Shown here one piece after another: positions 48,511 through 60,222 of a stretch of DNA of 64,000 bases; the first letter of the stretch is position 1; every line of letters begins with the position of its first letter. The notes under the pieces were generated by a model that did no database searches, was not told the origin of the DNA, and saw only the letters and a list, made by a program, of their open reading frames with translations. Location of the stretch: NCBI GenBank assembly GCA_963920765.1, contig OY987246.1:23507167-23571166 (forward strand), read 5' to 3'. This DNA is from Ulota crispa. Lineage: Eukaryota; Streptophyta; Bryopsida; Orthotrichales; Orthotrichaceae. Both the position numbers and the translations under genes were made by a program.

Positions 48511-49756
48511 TATAAAACAAAAGTTATGATGGATCATGTAGCTTCATTTGTTCAAGGGGCAGCATGAGCACATCTATTTACACTATACCTAAAATTTTGG
48601 GATCTTGCCCAAGGTTGAGGTGCACAAAATTTTCCTTGTTAGATTTGACCCAACCTCATTCCATGAAGGCAATTTTTTTTACTTATTGCCTTTTACTCTT
48701 GGGGGGTGACCATTGAAATTTTAGAAAACTAGGTGAGATAAAAAATATGGTCAATTTTATTCATTGGAGATAAATTTTATACTTTTGTTATATCTACCAT
48801 AGCATTGAAAATATGTCTCTTGCTTCATTATATGTAAAATAGGGTAATGAATAATACCTCCACTTTAGTATATTGTAGAAAAAAATATGGTAAGGAAAAT
48901 AGGATCTCACTAAAAGTGCTTAATAGGATGAGTTTGATTATAATTGTATGATCAGCTTGGATGAAATATATTGCACTTTGTATACAACTTTCAAATGTAG
49001 TGGAAGGAAATCTTTTAGGGTTTAGGGTTTCATTGGACACGTGTCAAGGATGCTAGCATTGTTAGCGGGAGTAGGGTTGAAAACTCTAGAAACACTAATT
49101 ACCTACCATTGCTAAGGATTGAGGCCTTTGGATTTTTGCATGCGCTTTAGGTTCCTATTGTTGCTAAAGGTTCAAGCACCTTAGATTCCTGCATGCAATT
49201 TAGTTTGCTTCTGTGCTATAAGCTTGTACATTATATTTATTCTTAAATTCTCTTATTGCACGTATTGCAAATGTTGAAGTAGTGCTTTCTACTTTTTCTG
49301 TTTGTGTTATTGTCCTTCTAGGTTTTTGTTCACCATGCTCATGGCTTTCACATTTGTATTCACTGCACTCTCTACAGGCATGAAAGTGGTAGTTTTGGAC
49401 GCTTTACAATTCATGATTTTTGTGTTATCTTCTTATCAAATTTGACCTCTTGGCGCATTTTGCAAACATTATAAAGGCAGTTTAGGGTGTTTAAGAATTT
49501 TGCCATTTTTGTTTTACTTTTATAGAGTCTAGTTAGGGTTTACGGTTTGAATTTGAGTGATTGTTTGAAGCAATTTAGAGTTCTTTTGTTGTTCAAAATT
49601 TTGGTGCAAGTTGTGGGAGAACAACGATGGTGAACGCTAGAACTTGGGTTTAGTTCTTTTTTGCAATATTACACTTGAAAAACAAGGATTTAGGCTAGAA
49701 ACTTTGTTGCATTCTTGCGCCAGATTTTGATTCTTTGCAATTTGTAAAAAAAATAA
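48511..49756. other. No gene recognised
   Basis: Mixed AT-rich DNA with short open frames; nothing assignable. Confidence 0.35.
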
Positions 49757-49935
49757 GGTGCCAAAAATTAACCTTCCTAACTATTTAGAAATAAATATAG
49801 GGTACCCTAAAATACATAAAAGCAACTTTTTATTTAAAAATAGGGAAGAAAAAATTACCGTGAAGAAAATAAATACCTCCTTTAAATACCCCATAATTGC
49901 ACATGATATCCAAACATAAGGGGGTGTGACCCTCG
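49757..49935 (-). repeat. Dispersed repeat, inverted relative of 44493-44665
   Basis: Reverse-complement homology as described for 44493-44665; the copy ends at GGGGGTGTGACCC. Moderately diverged. Confidence 0.5.
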
Positions 49936-52729
49936 AGTGGATAGCTAGGCATTAAACTATCTATTACCTAAAATTACCATTGCCAATTGCAAGTGCAATT
50001 TTCAATGTATACGGAATTGTAGAAATGTTTAATTGCAATACGTTAGTACAATTTATGAGCAAAGGTGATTTGAAATTTTCTATGCTTAGACCCCAAAGGC
50101 CATGAAGACTCTTATATGGTTTTACAATGATTAAAATATGCGTTGAAGTGAAAATCAATCAACAAATTATTATAAAAAACATCCTTCAAGAAAATAAAAA
50201 AAACTCTTAGTATTTAAAATTAGATATTGAATTTGACATATTTGAAATAAGATACACGTATTCTTCTCATAAGATTTAGCAGATTCGAATATCTTTACGC
50301 ATCCATGAGTCCGTGATTTTTATTTCAATAGTACTTTTTATTATATTTTTAACTTTAAATTGAAATTTTGGACAATCAATCAGTTTTTTGAGTTTAAGTT
50401 ATTTTGCCATTTAATCAAGAAGAAAAAGTTAAAATTTTATTATTTATAGATTGATGATCTATTTTGCACATATAATAAGTTTTTTTACCTAATTTTTTGA
50501 GGGCAAGTCAATTTGTATTAGTCAATTTAGTATTCATTTGATGATCCATTCAAAAACTAGTGTCCGGAAGATTGTAATGATAGGAAAATAACTCACAATA
50601 ATGACAAACTCAATGCCATACAATTTGCAATATCTAAGATTGCGGATAGTCAATAGCAAGGATTTCAAAACATTTTAATTCCAAAGTACCAATTTGCAAA
50701 TGAATCGAGTTCCATCTTTGGAATAGTTTATAAAATTATTTGTTTGAAGGATTTCATTCTTAATTGTTTTTTCCATTAGTTTCTGTTTCCAAAACTTGTA
50801 CTTTGAAATCAAGTTTGAATATATAAAATATTACAATTTGATACTTTATTTGGGACGTCCTAAAATAATCCTAGCTTTTCTAGATGTACTTCTAAATGGT
50901 ACTAAAGAACTTACTATATAACCTCAAAATGAAAGGATTACTATGAAATCTTCATCAAGTGAGGGTCTAATGTAATAGATGGAGGGATGGTTCTATGAGG
51001 AATAAGTGGATGGAGGGAAGATGGATTATGTTTATTTCTGGATTACTTATTAATCATGTCATTGAACCAAAAAAACACCATTTAGTACTTTAATGTTCAC
51101 CTAATAACTCTAGAAATAACTTTTTTCTGAAAAAGTATGTCTTTCCACTTTTAGGTGTATGTATATCACTTATTAGACTTCCATGGATCATATAAATTTA
51201 TTTCAAATGTCCAACACTTCCAAAAATGAAATTAGCAATTAGAAGGATCGTTTATGAACACACCACCTTATGTTTTTTTATGTGTGTTTGTGTAGTTGCT
51301 ATCAAACCTAACCTAGCACATAGTTATTTAGAAACCATGATAATAAAACAACTTCAAAAAATTCATGAATACTTGATATCAAGAATATTTTTTATAAAAA
51401 AAACCAAAGAAAATTAGCTATAAAGAGAGCATAACTATTTTTATCATGCACTCATGTATTGATGGTGTGTGTTTTAGAACTCAAAACATATAGTTGAAGC
51501 TTGAGGAAGTAATTTGTTGGGTGGGCAATGATGGATATGTGCACCTTAGAAGCTTATCAATTCTAAGAAATGCTACAAACTTGCCAAGCAAAAGCTCTAG
51601 AATAACCAAAATAACTTTTTGTGTTGTGATTTACAATTGTAATAAACCTAAAAGAGATTTTGAGGGCCCATAGAGGACTTTGTGAGAAATACTGAACAGT
51701 TCAAAACTTTATCTTTCTCACATCTTCAAATGTATTTTACTTGTAGCTGAAGCTTTTCTCCAAACAAGCTTGTAACAAATATCATTGGCTTAGAAGGACA
51801 AGATACAAGGTGGCAATTTCAAAATTTAGAAGATCAATAAATGGATTCTTAGTAGGAGGCATAGAAGCCCTTTCCTCAAGTTTGCAAATTTTTGTGGTAC
51901 ACCCGCTTGTGAAAAAATAAAACACCAAACCAAAAAATCCTAAAAAGAATTAAGTTTTGTGAATAGTTAAAGCATCCAATGTTTGCATTAGCTAGTTTCA
52001 ATGTTAGAAAGTTTTGTTTGTGAAGATTTGAGTGATTTGACACATATTGTGGTTTGACACATTGTATCATGACAAGACAAATTTAGTTTTAGAAACATAA
52101 TTGTTCAACATAGTTAATGTTTTTTTTACCATAGGACAATAACATGTTGTCATAATTATGGATGGTTAGGGTTTTCTTCAATTCTGGAGATCTTGCTTGT
52201 CCCAAAATGCTTGCAGTAGCTTGGTTTTTCCTCACCTACCATAGGTGAAGAAAAGTGGACAATTAAATCAGGTTCTATCAAACTATATTATCACCTGATA
52301 ACTAGAAACTTTTTGTGTTTTCTTTGATAAAGTCTACATGAATTAGTGATTTTTAATCCTAACTTTGGAACTCCGGGTACATAATTGATTGGGAGGGACA
52401 TTGGAAGTAACATAATTTTGCCTATAGCAACAAATGTATGCCTAAAGGGATGCAAATTGCATTAGCTACATGTCGGAATGGGCTCCAACAACAAGGAAGT
52501 TTATGTGTTTTTCCGATTGGTCAAGCAACTCTAAAATGCATGTAGGTGAGGAAAGAACATGGGATAAAATCATCCAAGTGTGCACATTCATTCATAAAAC
52601 CAGCTATACTTATCAACTGTCATCTAAGTATTTGCAAACCTAATGTGTCTTTGACACGGATTGGGCCATGTTGTCCATTCTTCCACCTTTTTCTTTTCTT
52701 TTCAAGTGCTAAAGTAGCCAGTGTCACGA
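49936..52729. other. No gene recognised
   Basis: Long AT-rich stretch with open frames up to 64 codons, none with family signatures. A possible decayed copia polymerase trace near 50870-50940 was considered and rejected. Confidence 0.35.
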
Positions 52730-52822
52730 GGTAAAATCTTTGCAAAAACAACAAGGTAAAGTCTTTGCAAAAACAACAAGGTAAAATCTTTGCAAAAACA
52801 ACAAGGTAAAATCTTTGCAAAA
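52730..52822. repeat. 25-bp tandem repeat, about 3.5 units
   Basis: The unit AAGGTAAAATCTTTGCAAAA plus ACAAC repeats almost exactly, so the array is young or homogenised. It lies about 160 bp beyond the stop codon of the minus-strand gene model. Confidence 0.85.
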
Positions 52823-52982
52823 ATTTACCCCAGAATAATCTACATTGCTCTAAACAACCAAGGTGTAATTCACAACAAGCATCCTTTTTGGTGTAAGAGA
52901 AGAAACTGAACTACCCTTTTGGGAATCCCTTGCTCAGCCTTTGTAAAATTACTTTATAGAAGCATCACAAGTGGACAACAAT

Positions 52983-53265
52983 TTATTGATCCTTACGAAT
53001 GGGAGTGATTATGTACATATCAGATACCTCCTCCATACACAAGCGCGTGCAAGCCATTTGGATTTTGTGGGTTACACGAGGAGTAGATGCAAGTGCAGTG
53101 CTACCATTGTCCTCTAGCATCCATTGCTTGACAGCCTCCTTCATTTGCTCAAACCATGCTGCCCCTGCTTCAAGGTAGGGCTTCAGACCTGACACTGGGC
53201 CAAGCACAAAAGTGTGCCAGGCCTTCACCGCCATCCAGGCTCTAATCTCCATGACCTGATACATT
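52983..53265 (-). CDS. Probable last exon of an unidentified gene
   Basis: On the minus strand this segment reads 93 residues from MYQVMEIRAWMAVKAWHTF through GLKPYLEAGAAWFEQMKEAV to SDMYIITPIRKDQ and a TAA stop. Base composition is clearly GC-richer than the AT-rich surroundings, and the residues are varied and amphipathic with several Trp, unlike random frames here. An AG acceptor at 53267-53266 lets it join the proposed upstream exon in frame (Glu codon split 2+1). I do not recognise the family and propose no function. The open frame extends upstream through a tandem repeat, which is probably intron. Confidence 0.42.
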
Positions 53266-53473
53266 CTCATGTACAATGGCTCAAATTCAATGCAAATCAC
53301 TAATATCAAAAAAATAGTGCAAGTCACTAATATCAGAAAAACAACGCAAATTATTAACATTTGAAAAACAATTTACATGGCCTTCATCAGGAAGGAAACA
53401 AAACAATGAGCTCTATAAGACAAGTGATTGAGGTAGTTTAGGACTTCAGAATGAGTAAGACATAAGAACGTAC

Positions 53474-53602
53474 TCAATGCAGCTTGTGAAATGCAGTGAC
53501 ACACTCCAAAGTGGATGAGAAGCAGTCCTTTTACAGGAAGTGCTCCAAGTCAAGTTGTCACATTTTGTAAATATAGCTAGCTCTTCAAACCATTCTTTGA
53601 CA
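53474..53602 (-). CDS. Possible penultimate exon of the same unidentified gene
   Basis: Minus strand, bounded by a good acceptor (GTAAACTTAG before 53602) and a good donor (GA|GTACGT after 53474). It encodes VKEWFEELAIFTKCDNLTW then STSCKRTASHPLWSVSLHF and TSCIE, again Trp-containing and unlike local noise. Splicing over 208 bases joins the next exon without a stop, whereas the alternative acceptors I tried hit stops. Imperfect direct repeats of about 30 bases at 53290-53355 lie in the intron. Upstream exons could not be connected. Confidence 0.35.
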
Positions 53603-53993
53603 CTAAGTTTACATGAATTTTCATGTATAATTACAATTTTGATGGAAATTGTTATTTTGATGGAAATTATTCTGACGCTCAAAATAAAATGGGTTTTGAT
53701 TAATTCATTGTATGTTTGCATGATAAATATAGTGAGGATGATTAAATCCCATGGAACTAGAAATGAGATGAACATGTACTATGACAAGGACATGTAGCAG
53801 ATTGCATTGGGATGCTCTCAAGGTCCACATATGAACAACCATATATGACAAACTTGAGAGCATGACAATTGCAATTAATGGGCAACATAGTTCCCAAATC
53901 ATACTTACTAATGCCTTCAAGTCTCAATACTAAAACAATCCTTCTGCAAAATGGATGCCTCAGAATTTGCACTTCTTCACCAACACACAATAG

Positions 53994-54316
53994 GGGGCTT
54001 CAAACACAAAATCTGGCCTTTGAACTTCTCACCTCATAGGATCTCCAATCACCAGTGAACTATTTTTGTTCCCTTGCACGTGCAAAGTTTGAGACACCCT
54101 TGAGTTTGCGGAAGTTTCTAGGAAAGAAGTTTCGGGGTTTGAGGAAGCAGGTGAATGAGCCCCACAAAGCCACAAAAGTGAGTTTTTGAAGTTCACTCCT
54201 CACGTGAATCATGTTAGGAGTGAAGTCCAAAGGTGAGTCACATCACAATTCACTAGTGAATTCACAGAGGTGACTTGCAATGTGAGTCACCTAAAAAAGT
54301 TTAAGTTTGAAGCCCC
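53994..54316. mobile_element. Tourist-like MITE with GGGGCTTCAAAC ends
   Basis: Left GGGGCTTCAAACACAAAA, right AAGTTTGAAGCCCC; right flank TAA, left flank TAG (probably mutated TAA). It contains several GTGAGTCAC/CACTAGTG palindromic tracts. It lies within the span of the minus-strand gene model, presumably in an intron. Confidence 0.6.
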
Positions 54317-54489
54317 TAATACGCATGTTTAATACATAGATGGTGAGTCAAATTTACCACATGTATACCAATGGAGTTAAGAAAGATTACTTTGGTAATT
54401 TCAATACACAAGTAATTTCAATTATTGGGCCCCGTATTAACAATGATAATGCGTACTAATTTTACAAAAAGTAGGTGAAATAGGTGAGT

Positions 54490-54850
54490 TTGCAAGGTGC
54501 ACTAGTAAAGTAATTTACAAAACTAACATTGAGAATTACATGCTAAAATATTATCTCAAATCGTGTGACTCAAGTTGCCCAAATTTTAAGGAGATTCTTT
54601 TAGCATGTAGCTCAATTAGAGAGTGTATGAAGGATGATCAATTGTAAATGTTCTACCATCAAGTTGCTACTTGAGAAGTGGCAAAAGGTTGTGGTCAACA
54701 CCCTACTTGGAGAACAAGTGTAGTAAGCATGTCCCAATTTCATACTAATTAAGCAAAATTCACCTCAATCTATGAAGAGATCTTGCACTATTCAAAAGTT
54801 TGCATTAGTTGAAATAATTGTAGTAACAATTGGCCTAGCTTTACTCTATC
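54490..54850 (+). repeat. Dispersed repeat, uninterrupted copy
   Basis: Homologous to the two halves of 21530-22150 that flank a MITE there, and so serves as the unoccupied reference for that insertion. Unclassified; no coding content. Confidence 0.45.
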
Positions 54851-55899
54851 CATGGATTGACCTGGCACTTTTTTGTAGAATCTTGTTAAAATCTTAACTT
54901 ATTTCGACAACAGAACACTAAAATAAAATGAGAGAAAATTTGCATAAAATTGTTCTACTTATCTAAAAAAAAACAATTAGATTTGCCACTATTTGGATGA
55001 AAGATACTACTGAAATCTGATTTTACGGACGGGTGCAGACATTACTTATTCGACCATTTTCTTCCGTATGCACTCTAACAATGTTCACAAACGTGTCGCT
55101 CAACCAATAGAAAAAACCAAAAGAAAAGTCTCTACTCCATAGTCCATACAGAGGAAGAGTACTAATTTCAAAGTCCGCCGAAACAAGGTCAAACATCAAA
55201 ACCTCTCGTCCAATTCCTTGTTATGTCAACGAGGTATTGCAAAGCTCGTAGAAACGTTGAAAAAGCCGGGGAGTCAATTGCGTGGCTTATGTAAATCTCT
55301 AAAATCAGGAGTGAGAAATACAAAATTAAATACCTAAAATCATGATGTGAGAAGAAGAGAGGAATATTTGAAGTGGTCTAGAAACGAAACAAGTTGCAAA
55401 TTGCAATCACTCTTTTTCCTATCAAGAAAAAGGAGGTGATAAAGCTCGCCCGCAGGAGAATGGCGATTTGAGAATCGCCTCCTATGAAACTCTATCAATT
55501 CAAGGAAACAGCACTTTCGATAACGAAGAATCGAGATGAGCTCATTATGCTAACAAACCTGCCAATCACTGAATACGAAATGCAAGAATCGCGGAGCATG
55601 AATCGCAATAATCGACATGCCTAATAAACGAAGATCTCGATCGATAGTCTCCGAGCAAAAGAACAAGAAAGCTCAAGATCGAACACGGAAACAAAAAGCT
55701 CGAATGAAACATTTCTGCAACTTTCAATTTCGCCAATCCAGGTTGCTTTCAATTGCATCACAAAGCAAAAATTTCTCGTGAATTTCGCACTCAAACTGCA
55801 ACCTCTGCTTTCTCTCTCGCAAAATCAAGAAAGAAATAAACGTATTCATTCAAAACGGACATTGAAATTCACACTGACCTAATTGGTTCTATGTCGTGC
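54851..55899. other. Possible 5' intron of the minus-strand gene
   Basis: No open frame. Toward 55.2-55.9 kb the minus strand becomes T-rich with moderate GC and CG dinucleotides, as in plant leader introns. A candidate donor, TTAG|GTCAGT, occurs on the minus strand near 55880. Weak evidence. Confidence 0.3.
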
Positions 55900-56700
55900 T
55901 TGATGACGGAACTATGCTCCGGTGCCGATTACGTGGCCATCTGCTTCACCTCGAAACGAAAGCCTTAGTTAGCTGCAGCAAAGAAAGAGCGGCCGTCAGT
56001 CACGAACTTGATTCCCTGCTCGACTTCTGAGCATATCTATCTACAAAGAATTATTAGTTTCATTTTCGATCAACTCATCGGCACCGGCACCGTCCTCGAC
56101 GGTGTGCTCTGGTCCAACCAATAAACACACCAATCCTCATTCTTCATAAAAAAAAAGCGTTTCGGATATCGATTCACTGCTTGAGATTTTTCTTCGACAC
56201 AAAACTAATAAAAGCTGCAGCGTCTGGCTGTGGCAATGATGACGAGCTTCCTTCTGATCTGATCTGACTTTTGGTGCATAATGAACGAAGCGATAGATCT
56301 TCTTCAGGCTCTGACTTCGCACGCTCTCTCTCTCTCTCTTGTGGCATAATGAAGGATGCAGAAGATTTTCGTTTCCCTTTGTGCCTGCCTGTGTGCATGA
56401 GTGACGAAGTCTCGAACAGGTACAGAGTTAGTTCGGAGAGGAGCCGGCGGCATTGATAAGGTTTTGTTTGGGTGTGCTTTTGTTCGTGAGGTGGATTGTT
56501 TTTTTCATGATGGACTGCAGCACTGCAAGTGGATTGGGAGAGAGAGAGAGAGTGAGTGCGGAGGAGCGTGTGATCGACGAGAGTTTCGTGACGGAGACGA
56601 TGAGGCCATCAGGGTCCCGGTAGAACCGCCATTTTACTTCAGTGTCGGCCGGGTTGAAGGCGCCAAAAAACGGGCGGGGTGAATTGGCCCCTCATGAGTC
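55900..56700 (-). promoter_or_regulatory. GC-rich block, probable promoter and leader of the minus-strand gene
   Basis: The only other strongly GC/CG-rich block besides the AGPase promoter. It contains a (CT)n tract at 56323-56339, a (GA)n tract at 56540-56552 and, on the minus strand, an ATTGGTTGG (CCAAT-type) motif near 56114-56122. Overlapping open frames on both strands (74 codons -, 93 codons +) are not convincing. The direction is inferred from the minus-strand exon candidates at 53 kb; a divergent + strand gene cannot be excluded, but nothing coding follows. Confidence 0.38.
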
Positions 56701-56891
56701 ATGCGCCCCTCTTGGATGAATGAACCTATGGCTTCTATTGACCGCACATCCATGTTTTCGGGCCAGGGTGGAAAAGTTTCACTTTTTTCAGACATAATGG
56801 TGAAAGTAATAATTTGTTTTCTAAATTGGCATTGTTCAATTGTTGTATCTTCCTCCATTGCTCTAGATTCAATCAAAGGTCTTTAAATCTA

Positions 56892-57289
56892 AGGTAGAAC
56901 CACTCATTCCCAATCATTTAAGCTCCTACACGATAACACATTAGAGCAACAATGCAACACAATTTCTTTTTTGGTGGTTTCATACGAAATATTGCGACAC
57001 AAATTTTTTGGATTTTTTTAAGCAAAATTGAATTATATACAAATTTTGAAGTGCATAAAGTGTTTTGAACCCATACACAATCACTAAACTCTCCTAATAC
57101 CAATCATAGCCAAAACACTTCTTACTCACTACTTCCTACTTTCTTTTGGGACACATGCCATGACCTCATTTGTGTTGATCTTGAAAAGGGAAAAAATATG
57201 TATTCCAAAATTTAGAAATAGGCGTTGGAAATAGCACACCCTAGATTGGTTGGGTTTGGATCCCTAGTTGGGAATGGGTGGTTCTACCT
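56892..57289. mobile_element. TA-flanked MITE with AGGTAGAACCAC ends
   Basis: Starts AGGTAGAACCACTCATTCCC, ends GGGAATGGGTGGTTCTACCT, TA on both sides (56890-56891, 57290-57291). Inverted termini are about 23 bases with one mismatch; the interior is not palindromic. End motif AGGTAG is shared with 21728-22053 and 22277-22592. Confidence 0.7.
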
Positions 57290-58084
57290 TAGATGTGAAT
57301 TCAAAATTTTCAAATTCAATCTCCTCATGATAGATATTTCAAACTCACATAATTTGTGAAATGTGAAAAAGCTACAATTTTTCATCTTGGTCCCACAAAC
57401 TCAAAAAACAACTGACTGAGCACAAACTCAAAAAACAACTGACTAAGCTCTTAGCCTCATTCATCCAAGCAAGGGGCAATGAGGGGATCAGTTTTCCTTG
57501 GCCCAAAAAAATTAGTTAAATTTTGAAGCCATTGTACAAAATCCTGGCTTGATTTTTCAAAAAACTTGAGTATAGTGTATTGTACTATAAATATAAAAAG
57601 CATCTAGTGCATGCCTATAAAAACCAGTTGGAAATGTAAAATTCCAAATTTTAGCCGGTAAAGATAAAACTTCTCTCCAAATGCTAGAGACCATTGGACT
57701 TGCTCAGCATTTAATATTTTGGCATATTTTTTTCAAAATCTTACCTCAATTTTTGAATGGCTTGCACAACACTAGGAAAATTGGGTGAAAAAACGACTAA
57801 AATTGCCAAATCCATCCTCAAGTGAACACTAGGTTTACCAAAATTTAGGTGAAAACTACTAATATCAGTAATCTTATGAATGAACGTGCACAAATTGTTG
57901 ATTCTAACCATTTCTGTCCAAATTTTCCTTACCTGCTTGCATTGTTGGGCGCGTGTAGCACGATAAACGAAAAAACAAAATTTAAAAGCTGGACTTGCGG
58001 CCTTACAGATGGTGTCTGACAGAGATTCGGAGAAGAAAGGATTCAATGAACTTTCTGGAAAGGAAACTCGTTGATCTGTCAAAG
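57290..58084. other. No gene; short direct duplication
   Basis: A 27-base tract containing CAAACTCAAAAAACAACTGA is duplicated in tandem at 57399-57450 with one difference. Otherwise no assignable content; the minus-strand open frame at 57741-58082 has no recognisable motif. Confidence 0.4.
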
Positions 58085-59085
58085 GAAAGGTTTATGTGGC
58101 TCGGTTTACTGCACATACGTCGATCTGGGCCTGCCCCTGTCAGAGCCTTAAAAAACAATGTTCCATGGCTGCCTACGTCCAGAGCACCCCAGAACAAAAC
58201 TAAGGTAAAGAGGCTCACAAATCGACCATCTAAAGGCTGAAACTGAAATTTGGGGAGGTGGAATTTCTTAAAATAGTTTTCTATACGTTTTACTTGAAAG
58301 ACAAGAGGAATTGGCATCTAGTCCAAATATTTTCATATTTTTTGGAGCTTTATGGACTTAGCTATGAAATTTTGAAGTGGAAAGGCCATAGGGTTCTAGA
58401 ACCGCCCACCTCCTTAGATGTACGTGCATTGTTGTACATTACTAAAGGGCTACAAATAAGACCATGTACACTACAAAGTAATGTTTTCATTGCTTTTTTT
58501 TAGCAATTATAATCATTGTAAGTTTACAATACAGTATAACACAACACTAGTATCAAGTAACTTGAAAAGTTTTGCACTATTAATCTTGCACGTGGATGAC
58601 ATTAGCTGAGCCCATGAAGGTGGACGACAAGGTAGGAGGCTTGAACTCCATTAGGGCATTAAAACGGCTCACCTTCCCAAATGAACTCTACGTATACATG
58701 TTCTTATTTGTAGCCCTTTAGTAATGTATAGTGCACGTACATTTGAGGAGGTGGGTGGTTCTAGAACCCTATGGCCTTTCCACTTCAAAATTTCATAACT
58801 AAGTCCATAAAACTCCAAAAAATATGAAAATATTTGGACTAGATGCCAATTCCTCTTTTTTCAAGTAAAACTTACAAAAAACTATTTTAAGAAGTTCCAC
58901 CTCCCCAAATTTCAGTTTCAACCCTTAGATGGTCGATTTGTGAGCCTCTTACCTTAATTTTGTTCTGGGTTGCTCTGGGACCTAGGTAGAGGCAGCCATG
59001 GAACATCGTTTTTTAAGGCTGTGACAGGGGCGGGGCCCAGATCGACGTATGTGCAGTAAACCGAGCCGGTTTACGTGACCGACTG
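58085..59085. mobile_element. 1-kb foldback containing AGGTAG-type MITE arms
   Basis: Outer arms (about 58085-58200 and 58957-59085) match inverted, for example GGTTTACTGCACATACGTCG and CAGCCATGGAACATCG. Inside, 58203-58954 is a second inverted structure bounded by TA with ends AGGTAAAGAGGCTC and GAGCCTCTTACCT. The right part, 58630-58954, is a full homologue of the MITE at 21728-22053; the left part is an incomplete inverted copy. Two levels of inverted duplication are therefore nested. Open frames on both strands mirror each other and are not genes. Confidence 0.7.
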
Positions 59086-59287
59086 ACAGCCATGATTGTC
59101 TGTCACTAAGGTTTGATTTTCCAGTCACACCCTATGTAGTATGTACGTGGAGAATGAACTTCAGTGACATGCAAGCAGAGAATTTTTGACAATTGCCAAA
59201 ACAAAATGAAAGATGGTGGATGTTTTTATCACCTTATAAACATTATTTTAGGAAATCAATCGACTTGGGTTCAAAACTTGCTGATAT

Positions 59288-60222
59288 GTAACCCCTAAAT
59301 GATCAAGCCCCCCTTTTTTGTAAGTCATTTAAAACTGTCAAGTTCGGGGAATGAGTAGAAAGGGAGCAAAAAAAAGTTTTAAAGAAAATCCAATTATAAA
59401 ATCTTGTCCTAAATTATGGGAAGTACTAGTGAGGAAAAAATCACCTTATTTTAAATGAAAAACAAGTGAGATATTAACATTTTAAAGTGAAGAAAAAAGT
59501 TTTTTTCTCCTTACTCAAAAATTTTAGAAGCCTTTGATCACTCTTATTGCAAAAAAATTGTTCTACACAAATGTGAGGTTTAACTACTCCATGTAGAAGA
59601 CCAAGCTAGATATGTGTGGGAGAATTTTCAAATGAAATGAAGGTGTACAACATACTTCAAAAAAAAATTGAATGCTTGAAAGTCATGAAATTTGCAAATA
59701 CACTAGGCAAAATTGGAGGATTTATGTAAAATTTAGAAATTTGATTTACTTTTATCCAAAACTAAGAAATCTTAGTTTATTACAACTTGGAAAAATAAAA
59801 GTAAAAAAAAAACACACAAACTGCTCAAAAAATTGGAGTACCAAATTTTACACGGGGGCAAAAGGAATGGAGGGTTGGGGGTTTCCCAAGAAGGACCCCT
59901 TCCATTCCACTTCCCTTTGCCCAAGTGTTCACACCTTGTGCCCATAAGAGCTAACCTTTTTTGGAGTCAACAATTGTTTACAAAGAAGAGGCCCTGCCTA
60001 CACTACCCCTCCTCCACTAGTTTTGAAAAATTCTTGCATAACCTCTTCATCAAATGTTAGAATGAAGAAAAATTTGGATGGACATGTAGATCTTCAAATT
60101 CCCCACCTTCAATAGAAGTTTTTGAAAATCATGCAAACTAGTTTAGCTATAGGTAGATGCCCAATACCCCACTTGGACCTTGAAGGGCCACTTGGGCGAG
60201 CACTTGGGCCTTTAGGAGTTAA
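59288..60222. mobile_element. TTAA-family long-type element (copy 3)
   Basis: Homologous to 10297-11245 and 30413-31346: GTGTGGGAGAATTTTCAAAT, ACTAGGCAAAATTGGAGGAT and the right-hand arm tract are shared. Left end GTAACCCCTAAATGATCAAG (TTAA mutated to GTAA), right end GGCCTTTAGGAGTTAA. The right TTAA (60219-60222) is also the left TTAA of the next element. Confidence 0.7.

Noticed and set aside
50870..50940. Possible copia polymerase trace (a LNG-type motif)
   Set aside because: Only a few residues resemble the pattern, no adjoining motif follows, and the frame is broken; not separable from chance by eye.
53911..53990. Additional exon of the minus-strand gene (CVGEEVQILRHPFCRRI) with a good GTAAGT donor
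   Set aside because: Its donor phase does not fit the next candidate exon, and its upstream edge runs into a MITE end, so I could not connect it.
57741..58317. Open frames of 113 and 104 codons (-) and 81 codons (+)
   Set aside because: The latter two are mirror translations of a foldback arm; the first lacks any family motif and is AT-driven.
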